Shown here: positions 1-7,232 of the stretch, piece after piece
How positions within the stretch are numbered: position 1 is the first letter of the stretch
Layout of the letters: each line of letters begins with the position of its first letter
From: Diaminobutyricimonas aerilata
GTDB taxonomy: Bacteria > Actinomycetota > Actinomycetes > Actinomycetales > Microbacteriaceae
Direction of reading: 5' to 3'
Assembly (NCBI RefSeq): GCF_002797715.1
Contig: NZ_PGFF01000001.1
Span: forward strand, 248,001-312,000
Length of the DNA stretch: 64,000 nucleotides
Made by a program: the position numbers and the translations under genes
Notes under the pieces: generated by a model
The model's input: only the letters and a program-made list of their open reading frames with translations
The model's database searches: none
Told to the model about the DNA's origin: nothing

Positions 1-2
1 TC

Positions 3-191
3 CTCGCGACCCGCTTGCGCGAACTCGAAGCGGCGGGCGTGCTCGCGCGACTGCCGCTTCGACACAACACCCGGGCCTACGCGCTGACCGATCGCGGGCT
101 CGCCCTGCGCGAGGCGATCGTGGCGCTCGGGCGCTGGGGCGCCGAAGGAGCCGACTCGAGCCGGGCACCGACCGCGTCGCCGCAGTCGTAG
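3..191 (+). CDS. HxlR-type winged-helix regulator, C-terminal fragment
   Basis: The gene is cut by the left edge, leaving the last 62 codons and a TAG stop. The visible part reads as the second half of an HxlR-family winged helix: LRELEAAGVLAR is the helix preceding the wing, YALTDRGLALR is the wing with the family T-x-x-G pattern, and LGRWGAE is the C-terminal dimerisation helix. HxlR proteins are small dimeric DNA-binding regulators, often redox or aldehyde responsive. The tail after residue 50 (Ser/Pro/Ala-rich) is not conserved. The target cannot be inferred because the upstream neighbour is outside the window. A PadR or MarR regulator is possible but the T-x-x-G spacing favours HxlR. Confidence 0.7.
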   Translation, partial: LATRLRELEAAGVLARLPLRHNTRAYALTDRGLALREAIVALGRWGAEGADSSRAPTASPQS

Positions 192-219
192 GGGAATCGG
201 GCCGAGCTCCACGTTGGCC

Positions 220-465
220 CTACATGCCGCGCTTGGCCATCCAGCGATAGACGAAGAAGGCGACGATCCCTAGCGCGATGAGTCCGATACCGAGGAACAC
301 GAACAACGGGCTGCCCGCGTCTGAATCGGGATCGACCACGGCCCTGACGGTCCAGAAGGTGCCCAGCGCGATCGAGATCCAGGGGAGAACGAGCCGGAGG
401 GGCCCGTACCGCCACTTGTATCTCCGCGCCGGCTGGTCGCGGTCGTCGACCTCTGCTCGATCCAC
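220..465 (-). CDS. small two-helix membrane protein
   Basis: 81 residues with a GTG start. A charged N-terminal stretch is followed by two hydrophobic segments (about residues 24-42 and 51-74) and a basic C-terminal end RWMAKRGM, giving a hairpin membrane protein. The start lies 4 nt after the stop of the next gene on the same strand, so the two form a pair. No family is recognised. The length, paired arrangement and clean hydrophobic pattern support it as real; function unknown. Confidence 0.6.
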   Translation of the reverse strand: MDRAEVDDRDQPARRYKWRYGPLRLVLPWISIALGTFWTVRAVVDPDSDAGSPLFVFLGIGLIALGIVAFFVYRWMAKRGM

Positions 466-469
466 CGGC

Positions 470-703
470 TCAGTCCCTCCTGCTGCCGGCCCGCCGGTCC
501 TTGCGGAACCAGATGGCGCCGTATGTCGCGCAGCACGCGCCCACGATCATCAAGAGAGCTGTGAGCAGCCACGCGGGGAGCCCCAGGCGCGTGCTGTCCC
601 ACGGGTCGCGGAGAACGAACGGGAGGTATACGAGCGCGAACGTGATTAGACCTAGCCCGGCCCACATGATGGTTCTCGGATTGCCGGGTCGCTTTTTGAA
701 CAC
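470..703 (-). CDS. small two-helix membrane protein
   Basis: 77 residues, GTG start preceded by GGGTGAG as a plausible ribosome site. Two membrane segments are visible (about residues 12-30 and 42-64) with a basic tail FRKDRRAGSRRD that should face the cytoplasm. It is the first gene of a two-gene unit with the 81-residue protein, 4 nt downstream. No recognised domain. The similar size and topology of the two proteins suggests a co-expressed pair; their role is unknown. Confidence 0.6.
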   Translation of the reverse strand: MFKKRPGNPRTIMWAGLGLITFALVYLPFVLRDPWDSTRLGLPAWLLTALLMIVGACCATYGAIWFRKDRRAGSRRD

Positions 704-802
704 GTCTCACCCTATTGCTCGACTCACCCAGTTGGCTCGGCGTTCCGCAGATGTTCGTCTGACTTCCCGTCGGGTCCTGCCATCCGGAGGGATCCTTGAC
801 TC

Positions 803-1663
803 ATGTCGAAGGGGTGGTGGCTCGCGATCGCCGCATTCGGGTCCGTAAGCCTGTTGATCGGCGCGGTCACGGTCTTCACCTGGATGGTCGACGAGACGCA
901 CTTCGACCGACCGGATGAGCGCTTCGACCGACTCACGGCCCAGGTGGCAGAGGTGCCCGGCGTCACTGTGGATGCATCGGAGCGATGGGTTGAAGCGCCC
1001 ATCTTCTTCGAGCCGAACGCCCGCATCGAACTCAGTGTCGAGGAGGCGAGTCTCCCCGCCTTGCTCGACGCCGCATGCACATCCCCGTACCGCGACAGCG
1101 TCAGCTGGTCTCTGCGCGTGCGGACCGAGGGGGCGAACGTCGTCGCAGTGCACAGCGACCCGGAGGATCCACACGGGGCGCGTGGTGAGCGCTGCCCCGA
1201 CTTCGGCCTCGACGTCACCGGTCTCATCGCGCACGTCGACCGCGCCGTACCCGGACTCGACCTGCGAGCGACCGTGTGGGGGAGGGACACGCTCGCACTG
1301 GGCACGGCCGAGGATGTTCCCGACCCCCTTCATGACCTGTTGCCGCTGGTCGCCCACGCGGAGGACCTCCGCGATGCGGCAGGGCTCCATCCCGACCGAC
1401 TCGTCGAGATCAATGCCGCCGATCTCATCCTCGTCATCCGACCCGGCGAGCAGGAGCGGTATCTCGAGCTGCTCACCCGACTCGTGGAGGAGCACGGCGT
1501 GTCGAGCTACTGGGCCGACGGCGGCGGCACGCCGTCCGACGGGGTCGAGAAGGTGCAGATCGTGGCGCCCGATCAGGAGCACGACGAGATCGAGGATGCC
1601 CTCCGCGCGTCCGATCTGCACGTTGCGGATCTGCCGGTTCGTTTCATCCCCGATAATCCCTGA
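803..1663 (+). CDS. hypothetical membrane-anchored protein
   Basis: 286 residues. One hydrophobic segment (about residues 5-27) behind MSKGWW predicts an N-terminal anchor, with the remaining 255 residues outside the membrane. That part is acidic and shows no motif I recognise. It contains two cysteines (in ACTSPY and GERCPDF) that could form a disulphide if exported. Third-position GC is typical of the neighbourhood, so it is likely a native gene. It stands alone between the small membrane proteins (opposite strand) and an SDR gene 101 bp downstream. Function unknown. Confidence 0.6.
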   Translation: MSKGWWLAIAAFGSVSLLIGAVTVFTWMVDETHFDRPDERFDRLTAQVAEVPGVTVDASERWVEAPIFFEPNARIELSVEEASLPALLDAACTSPYRDSVSWSLRVRTEGANVVAVHSDPEDPHGARGERCPDFGLDVTGLIAHVDRAVPGLDLRATVWGRDTLALGTAEDVPDPLHDLLPLVAHAEDLRDAAGLHPDRLVEINAADLILVIRPGEQERYLELLTRLVEEHGVSSYWADGGGTPSDGVEKVQIVAPDQEHDEIEDALRASDLHVADLPVRFIPDNP

Positions 1664-1764
1664 TCGCATCCACTCGGGCTCCCGCGTGCGGTGATGCCCT
1701 GAGGGCATCGATCGGACGAAAGAGGTGTTGGACGAGGTCGAGCGGGTGCGGGAACGTCGCTGGT

Positions 1765-2487
1765 ATGACAGTGAACTCCACCACCCACATCGTGCTCCTC
1801 GGAGCAACCAGCGGCATCGGACTCGCCACGGCGCGTGCCGCCGCTCTAGCCGGCGCTCGAGTCACGATCGGCTCACGGCGCGCGAGTTCGGTCACGCGCG
1901 CGCTGGCCGAACTCCCGGACGGAGTTCGCGGGAGCGCCGTGGATGCGTCCTCGACCGAGAATCTCGCCCGCTTCTTCGACGCCGCGGGGGAGTTCGACCA
2001 CTTCGCCTACACCGCCGCGGAGCCTCTCGTGGGCGCTCCGCTGGCCGATTACACCGTCGACGCGGCGACGGCGTTCCTCGGCCTGCGGCTGGTGCACGCT
2101 CTCGATGCCGTCCGGCTCGCTGTGCCGCATGTGAAGCGCGGGGGCTCCGTCACACTTACCAGTGGCACGGCGGCATTCAAAGGCGGCGTCGGGTGGACTC
2201 TCGGCGCCGCGGCGTCCGGTGCCATGATCTCGGTCGTGCGCTCGCTCGCGGTGGAGCTCGCACCGATCCGGGTGAACGCCGTGGCGCCCGGGGTGGTGCG
2301 TTCACCGCTCTGGGACGGGATGGGTGAAGCGGAGCGTGAGGACATGTATCGCAGCACCGGAGAGAGCGTCCCGCTGGGGCGCGTCGCCGAGGTCGGTGAC
2401 GTGGCGAAGGCGTACCTCGCCCTCATGGACCAGGACTATGTCACCGGCGCCGTGTCCGTCGTCGACGGCGGCACGCTCGTCGCCTGA
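1765..2487 (+). CDS. SDR-fold protein lacking the canonical Tyr/Lys pair
   Basis: 240 residues of Rossmann-fold short-chain dehydrogenase type. The cofactor loop GATSGIG (residues 13-19), the strand ending LTSGTAAF, and the C-terminal VDGGTLVA are intact, and RVNAVAPGVVRSPLW matches the usual PG loop. The expected YxxxK is replaced by GWTLGAAASGAM, so the catalytic tyrosine and lysine are both absent at that position. Family knowledge: classical SDRs need both, although some subgroups carry W-(S/T)-x-G here. It may therefore be a divergent reductase or a non-catalytic NAD(P)-binding protein. It faces the LysR gene tail to tail; no operon partners. Confidence 0.8.
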   Translation: MTVNSTTHIVLLGATSGIGLATARAAALAGARVTIGSRRASSVTRALAELPDGVRGSAVDASSTENLARFFDAAGEFDHFAYTAAEPLVGAPLADYTVDAATAFLGLRLVHALDAVRLAVPHVKRGGSVTLTSGTAAFKGGVGWTLGAAASGAMISVVRSLAVELAPIRVNAVAPGVVRSPLWDGMGEAEREDMYRSTGESVPLGRVAEVGDVAKAYLALMDQDYVTGAVSVVDGGTLVA

Positions 2488-2559
2488 GCTCCAAGCGCCG
2501 GACGGATGACTCCGTTGCGCTGCCGGCGTGATGATCGCGACCGCGGCCGGGAGGCGTGG

Positions 2560-3462
2560 TCAGTCGCGCGCCCCGGTGTCTGCGGAGTAGGCGGCGAGTG
2601 CGATCCGGATCAACTGCTGCAGCACCGGGGTCATGCGGCTCCGTTCGAAGGCCAGTGCCGTCTCCGCCTCGCCGAGTCCCTCGACTTCGCGGTAGACGAT
2701 GTCCGGCCGCGTGTAGAACGTGGCAGCGGACTCCGGCAGCAGCACGATCCCGCGACCGCCGGCGACGTGCTCGAGCTTCTCCTCCACCGTGCTGACCACG
2801 GGCAGAGTCTCACGCGCGGTCGTCAGCGCATCCGGTCGTGCGGCTGCTGCGGCATCGCGCCACTCCGGATGCGTATCCGGCGGCTGCAGGAGGTCGAGCA
2901 GTGCGATGTCGGCGAGTGACGGCAGATCTCCCGTGGCCAGCGGGTGCCCCTCGGGAAGGGCGACGAGTCGCCGCTCGCGGAAGAGGGGCACGAGTTCGAG
3001 ATCGTCTCGGGACACCGGCAGTCGCACGAAGCTCGCGTCCACCCGGCCGTCGTGCACCACGTCGACCTGGCTCTCCCAGCCGGTACGGACGACATCAACC
3101 GTCAGCTCCGGGAAGAGCTCCCGCAGCCGGCGGACCACCGGAGTGATCGGGACGCCGGGCATGAATCCGATCGTGAATCGCGTCTGCCCTCGAGCCACCG
3201 TGCGCGCCTGCCGCTGGAGTCTCGTCGCGCTGGCGAGGAGGGCGCGGGCGTCTTCCACAAGAGCTGCCCCAGCGGGGCTGAGGACGGTGCCGCGCGCTGA
3301 TCGCTCGAAGAGCGTGACGCCCAACTCCTTCTCCAGGGTGGCGATCTGTCGGCTCAGAACCGGCTGTGCGATGTGCAGTTTCTCGGCCGCCCGCCCGAAG
3401 TTGAGCTCCTCCGCCGTGACGACGAAGTAGCGGAGCCTGCGAATGCTCAGGTCGGTCGTCAT
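2560..3462 (-). CDS. LysR-family transcriptional regulator
   Basis: 300 residues if translation begins at the ATG giving MTTDLSIRRLRYFV; a longer frame begins 17 codons upstream but its sequence is unlike the family. The N-terminal winged helix-turn-helix (residues about 5-65) has the classic RAAEKLHIAQPVLSRQIATLEKELG helices, the first 20 residues of which already match LysR signatures. The periplasmic-binding-like effector domain follows (about 95-295). LysR proteins usually control a divergent target; upstream here is the esterase gene on the same strand, so the target is not obvious. It converges on the SDR gene. Confidence 0.9.
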   Translation of the reverse strand: MTTDLSIRRLRYFVVTAEELNFGRAAEKLHIAQPVLSRQIATLEKELGVTLFERSARGTVLSPAGAALVEDARALLASATRLQRQARTVARGQTRFTIGFMPGVPITPVVRRLRELFPELTVDVVRTGWESQVDVVHDGRVDASFVRLPVSRDDLELVPLFRERRLVALPEGHPLATGDLPSLADIALLDLLQPPDTHPEWRDAAAAARPDALTTARETLPVVSTVEEKLEHVAGGRGIVLLPESAATFYTRPDIVYREVEGLGEAETALAFERSRMTPVLQQLIRIALAAYSADTGARD

Positions 3463-3582
3463 GGCCGTGGTCCGGGAGGGACGCTCTGCTCGGACATGGC
3501 GCAATCCTGTCACTCTCTAGGCGGCGGTCCAGCCGATGATCTGCAGAACCCGGTGGTGGCAGCGTCTGTCGTGCGCGCGCCG

Positions 3583-4422
3583 TTACCGCCAGAGCCAGCG
3601 CAGTGCGTCGGGGAGGACGACACCGCCGTGGTTCGGGCTGTGGCCGCCGTCGCCGAGGACGAGTCGGTGATCGTAGCCCCGCTCCGCGAGAGCCGCGGCG
3701 ACCAGCAGGTTGTTGCTGTACCAATTCCGCTCCGGCTGATCGAAGTCGAGGTCCCACCGGCTCGCCTGGAGGAACACCCGGATCGGTTTGGCGGGCGAGC
3801 TTGTGATGAGCTCCGGATAGGGGTTGCCGCCCGGGATCTGCGCGAAGCTGGCGACGAAAGCCAGTACCCGTCGGAATGAGTCCGGGTGCTCCCACGCGAC
3901 GGTGAAGGCGCAGTTACCTCCACTGCTGCCACCGCAGATCGCCCTCCGGTCGGGATCTTCGGTGATCGCGAGGCCGAGCCGTTCCCGGACGGCGGGCAGG
4001 ATCTCGCTGAGCAGGAAGTCGCCGTATCGGCTGTTCGCCGGGTCGTACTCGGCGTTGCGGTTTCCAGGCTGGCCCGGGTCCACGAAGACGCCGATCGTGA
4101 CCGGCATCGACCCCGCGTGGATCAGGTTGTCGAAGACCACCGCGGCGCGCATATCGAGGCTCGGGTCCAGGTAGAGCTGCCCGTCCTGGAACACCATCAG
4201 AGCCGCTGGTTCCGCGGGGTCGTACTGCGCGGGAACGTACACCTGCACGGTCCTCGTGGTGCCTGGGTAGAGGGCACTGTCATCCCACGTGAAGCGTTCG
4301 ATGCGGCCTCGGGGAGTTCCGTCGTGCGGAGACGACTGCGGCCCGTGCAGATAGTGCAGGGGAACGTGCCGGCTGACAGGGTGCGGGACGTAGGGCACGG
4401 AGGTCTCCGTCGTCTGGCTCAC
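3583..4422 (-). CDS. esterase of the enterochelin-esterase (Fes/IroD) type
   Basis: 279 residues from a GTG start (VSQTTETSVPYVP). The frame is open for 110 more codons upstream, but that stretch is Pro/Arg-rich and non-family-like, so the GTG is preferred; no clear Shine-Dalgarno supports either. The alpha/beta-hydrolase fold carries the nucleophile elbow GGSSGGNCAF and a late histidine in GDGGHSPNHGG, with WDDSALYPGTTRTVQVYVP as the N-terminal strands typical of Fes-like and esterase D-like proteins. There is no signal peptide, so it acts in the cytoplasm. The substrate (siderophore ester, acetyl-sugar or other) cannot be told from sequence. Confidence 0.8.
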   Translation of the reverse strand: MSQTTETSVPYVPHPVSRHVPLHYLHGPQSSPHDGTPRGRIERFTWDDSALYPGTTRTVQVYVPAQYDPAEPAALMVFQDGQLYLDPSLDMRAAVVFDNLIHAGSMPVTIGVFVDPGQPGNRNAEYDPANSRYGDFLLSEILPAVRERLGLAITEDPDRRAICGGSSGGNCAFTVAWEHPDSFRRVLAFVASFAQIPGGNPYPELITSSPAKPIRVFLQASRWDLDFDQPERNWYSNNLLVAAALAERGYDHRLVLGDGGHSPNHGGVVLPDALRWLWR

Positions 4423-4880
4423 GCTGCCGACCGTATCGTCCCGCTTCGCGGTGATCCGACGACGGCGTGTACGAGGTCGGAGTCGATCGTCGGCATCGAC
4501 ACCACTCTCGCGGCCGGCGACGGCCAAGGGAAGAGGCGGTGGGTCCGGCGGTGGGTGGCCGCCGGACCCGCGCGCGTCGCGGTGGGTAGCCGCGACGGGG
4601 AGCTCCGCGGTTCGGGCCGTGGAGCATCCGGGGGTGGCGTCGCGCGTGGGGGAGCGCGTGACGTCGGGCGAGCGCTTCAAGTTCGGGTCGAGAAGCGTTC
4701 GGTCGGCGCCGGGTTCGGGAGGAGTCGGCGCCCGATGCGTCATCGCATCCATGAGAGGAGATGGCGAACGGGCCGATCCATGACGCGGAATCGAAACATT
4801 CCGTGGGAAAGAATCTCCGCCGCGGTGGCTGGTAGCGTCGCCGGGTCGAGATCGAGGCGAACGGATGGGGAACCGACGAC
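4423..4880. other. divergent intergenic region without a supported gene
   Basis: 458 bp between the esterase start (reading left) and the YitT start (reading right). No family-like protein is encoded on either strand. A TGGTAGCGT stretch near 4831-4839 resembles a -10 region for the rightward gene, without a convincing -35. No operator-like palindrome was seen. Confidence 0.4.
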
Positions 4881-5510
4881 GTGAGACCGCTGAGCACGGC
4901 CCAGCCGGAGCGGGACGCGACCCGCCACTCCGCCCTCGAGAACATCGCCGGGCTGCTCGTCGGCACCTTCGTCATCTCGCTCGGACTCGACCTGCTGCGC
5001 ACCGGCGGCGCCGTCACCGGCGGCACCGCGGGCCTCGCGCTCCTGCTCTCGTACGGCACCGGATGGCCGTTCCCGGTGCTGTTCGTCGCGGTGAACGCAC
5101 CGTTCTTCGTGCTCGCCGCGTGGGTGAAGGGCTGGCGCTTCACCCTCATCAGCGCGGGGACCGTCGTCGCCGTGTCGGCGTTCGCCGTCGTGCACGACGC
5201 GGGCTTCGAGGTGCTGCGGCTTGACCCGGTGTACGCCGTGATCGCGGGCAACATCCTGTGCGGCATCGGCATGCTCATCCTGTTCCGGCACGGCGCGAGC
5301 GTCGGCGGGTTCAGCATCGTCGCGCTCATCGCGCAAGAGCGGTGGGGGTGGCGTGCCGGCTACGTGCAGCTCGCGTTCGACCTCGCCGTGGTGGCCGGAT
5401 CGCTCGCCGTCATCGCCCCCTGGATCAGCGGGCTGTCGGCCCTCGGCGCCGTCGTGCTCAACCTCATCATCGCGATGAACCACCGGCCGGAGCGTTACGT
5501 CGGCCACTGA
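4881..5510 (+). CDS. YitT-family membrane protein
   Basis: 209 residues, GTG start. It has about five to six membrane segments and the family signature near the first loop, LRTGGAVTGGTAGLALLLSY, followed by the repeated GASVGGFSIVALI in the second half. YitT (DUF161) proteins are integral membrane proteins with an internal repeat and poorly defined transport function. It lacks the cytosolic C-terminal DUF2179 domain found in longer relatives. The next gene starts 33 bp downstream on the same strand and may be co-transcribed. Confidence 0.8.
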   Translation: MRPLSTAQPERDATRHSALENIAGLLVGTFVISLGLDLLRTGGAVTGGTAGLALLLSYGTGWPFPVLFVAVNAPFFVLAAWVKGWRFTLISAGTVVAVSAFAVVHDAGFEVLRLDPVYAVIAGNILCGIGMLILFRHGASVGGFSIVALIAQERWGWRAGYVQLAFDLAVVAGSLAVIAPWISGLSALGAVVLNLIIAMNHRPERYVGH

Positions 5511-5543
5511 CGCTCGCTAGTGTTCCGAACGGGAGGGGGCGTC

Positions 5544-6545
5544 ATGGCAGGGGGAATCGGTCGCGTCGCGGGGGTGCTCGGACTCGGAGCGGTCGCGGCG
5601 ACCGCCGCGGCGTTCGCGGTGAGCCCGCGCCCGGGCGCGGCACTCATCAAGGCCGTGTTCGAGCGCGGCGGCCGGCAGGTGCTCGAGAAGATGCGGCCGC
5701 ACGCGCCGGGCGGCGTCACGGTGAAGCGCGACATCCCTTATCGGGAGCACGACGCGGATGCGCGACTCGACGTCTACCGGCCGGACGGGGCGACCGGGCC
5801 GCTGCCCGTCGTCATCTGGATCCACGGCGGCGCCTGGGTCTCCGGCGGCAAGAAGGACGACGTGCCGTACTTCGAGCTGCTCGCCGCCGACGGACGCGCC
5901 GTCGTCGGCGTCGACTACTCCCTCGGCCCGCACCGCACCTACCCGACCGCGCTGCACCAGCTGACCGACGCCATCCGGTACCTCGGCGACCACGCCGACG
6001 AGCTGGGTCTCGACCTCGACCGGGTCGTCATCGCCGGCGACTCCGCCGGGGCACAGCTGACGAGCCAGCTCGCCGCGCTCGCCACGAACCCGTCCTACGC
6101 CGCGAACACCGGGCTGCCGGCACCGTTGCATCCGGAGCAGTTGCGCGGTGTCATCCTGTACTGCGGCATCTACGACGTGCCCCGCCTGCTCCAGAGCCGC
6201 GGGCTGCTCGGCTGGGGCGACTCGATCGCCTTGCGCGCGTACACGGGGTTGCGGCGACCGCTCGGGTCGGATGCGGTGCAGCAGATGTCGACGCTGCAGC
6301 ACGTGACGGCGCAGTTCCCGCCGGCGTTCATCAGCGGCGGCAACGCGGACCCGCTGACCGAACACCATTCGAAGGCGCTCGCCGCGCGGCTCGACGAGCT
6401 CGGCGTGCGCGTCGACACCCTGTTCTGGCCCGACGACACGACGCCGGAACTGCCGCACGAGTACCAGTTCGACCTCGACGGCGACGCCGGCCGCATCGCA
6501 TTGACGCGCACCCACGAGTTCCTGCGCGGAGTGCTCGCGGACTGA
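5544..6545 (+). CDS. alpha/beta hydrolase (acetyl-esterase/lipase type)
   Basis: 333 residues. The ATG at 5544 is chosen over a GTG eight codons upstream because GGGAGGGGGC sits just before it. The N-terminus is hydrophobic (VAGVLGLGAVAATAAAFAV) and may be a signal anchor. The hydrolase domain shows the hormone-sensitive-lipase oxyanion motif HGGAW and the nucleophile elbow GDSAGAQ, with a C-terminal histidine in LPHEYQFDL as candidate third member of the triad. Such enzymes hydrolyse short acyl esters. It follows YitT by 33 bp and is convergent with the PDZ gene. Confidence 0.85.
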   Translation: MAGGIGRVAGVLGLGAVAATAAAFAVSPRPGAALIKAVFERGGRQVLEKMRPHAPGGVTVKRDIPYREHDADARLDVYRPDGATGPLPVVIWIHGGAWVSGGKKDDVPYFELLAADGRAVVGVDYSLGPHRTYPTALHQLTDAIRYLGDHADELGLDLDRVVIAGDSAGAQLTSQLAALATNPSYAANTGLPAPLHPEQLRGVILYCGIYDVPRLLQSRGLLGWGDSIALRAYTGLRRPLGSDAVQQMSTLQHVTAQFPPAFISGGNADPLTEHHSKALAARLDELGVRVDTLFWPDDTTPELPHEYQFDLDGDAGRIALTRTHEFLRGVLAD

Positions 6546-6557
6546 TCGCCGAAAGGC

Positions 6558-7019
6558 TCAGAGCGCGAGCACGGTGGCGCGGGCGAGCCCGTCCGCGCCG
6601 ACGGAACGCAGGGTCACCCACTCGCCGTGGGCGTACCCCGCGAGCGCCGCGCTGAGTTCATCGGCGGAGGAGACCGGGGTGCGGTCGACCGCCGTCACGA
6701 CCTCGCCCGCGCGCAGTCCTGCCGACGCGGCGACCGAGCCGGTCGACACCGAGGTGACCCGCACGCCGCCGACGGCGACGCCGGTGCGCACACCGAGGCG
6801 TTCCTCCGCATCGGTGCCCGCGTCATCCGACTGGCTCTGCGGACGCTCCGGCGCCGCCGGGGTCGACGTGTCCGCGGGCGCCCACCCCACGAGTCCCAGC
6901 GTGAGCGCTCCGGCGGCGGCGGTACCGATCAGTCCGCGGGCGAAGCGGATGCTGAGACCGGGCTGCGGAGCCTCGGATGCCGGGAGCGGGGCGGGGGATC
7001 GGTGCGGGTCGTCGTCCAT
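6558..7019 (-). CDS. membrane-anchored PDZ-domain protein
   Basis: 153 residues starting at MDDDPHRS; upstream codons in frame are not protein-like. A cytoplasmic Pro-rich leader is followed by one membrane segment (about 26-46), a low-complexity linker rich in Ser/Pro/Asp, and a C-terminal PDZ domain (about 75-150) with VTSVSTGSVAASAGLRAGE, the peptide-binding loop pattern of HtrA/DegP PDZ domains. No protease domain is present, so it resembles a detached HtrA-type PDZ module on the outer face of the membrane. The partner protease is not in this window. Confidence 0.75.
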   Translation of the reverse strand: MDDDPHRSPAPLPASEAPQPGLSIRFARGLIGTAAAGALTLGLVGWAPADTSTPAAPERPQSQSDDAGTDAEERLGVRTGVAVGGVRVTSVSTGSVAASAGLRAGEVVTAVDRTPVSSADELSAALAGYAHGEWVTLRSVGADGLARATVLAL

Positions 7020-7212
7020 GTGCTCACTCGACCGCATCCGGCTGCGCGTCTCACTCGGTTCACCTGTGGAGCCGCTCGGGATTACCCGGCGAACACCGGT
7101 GAGCCGCATTCATCGCGAGAGCTCTTCTCGCGTCGTTCCCGACGCGAGACGGCGGAAACATCGCGAAGCGCGGCTCCATAACGATGGATTCGCCAACTCG
7201 CGGGCAGGGACG

Positions 7213-7232
7213 CCCTTCGACCGGCTCAGGGA
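7213..7232 (-). repeat. dispersed TGAGCC(T/G)GTCGAAGG repeat, single copy
   Basis: The plus strand reads CCCTTCGACCGGCTCAGGGA, the reverse complement of the unit found four times at 18824-18914 and twice at 33871-33930. It supplies the stop codon (TGA at 7226-7228) of the GH2 gene, so the repeat marks the end of the cluster A operon. Confidence 0.75.

Noticed and set aside
2496-2528. Terminator between the SDR and LysR genes
   Set aside because: Only a 5 bp inner stem (ACGGA/TCCGT) and an outer stem broken by a 7 nt bulge; too weak to list.
4423-4752. N-terminal extension of 110 codons on the esterase
   Set aside because: Pro/Arg-rich and unlike any esterase; the family-like sequence begins right after the GTG at 4422.
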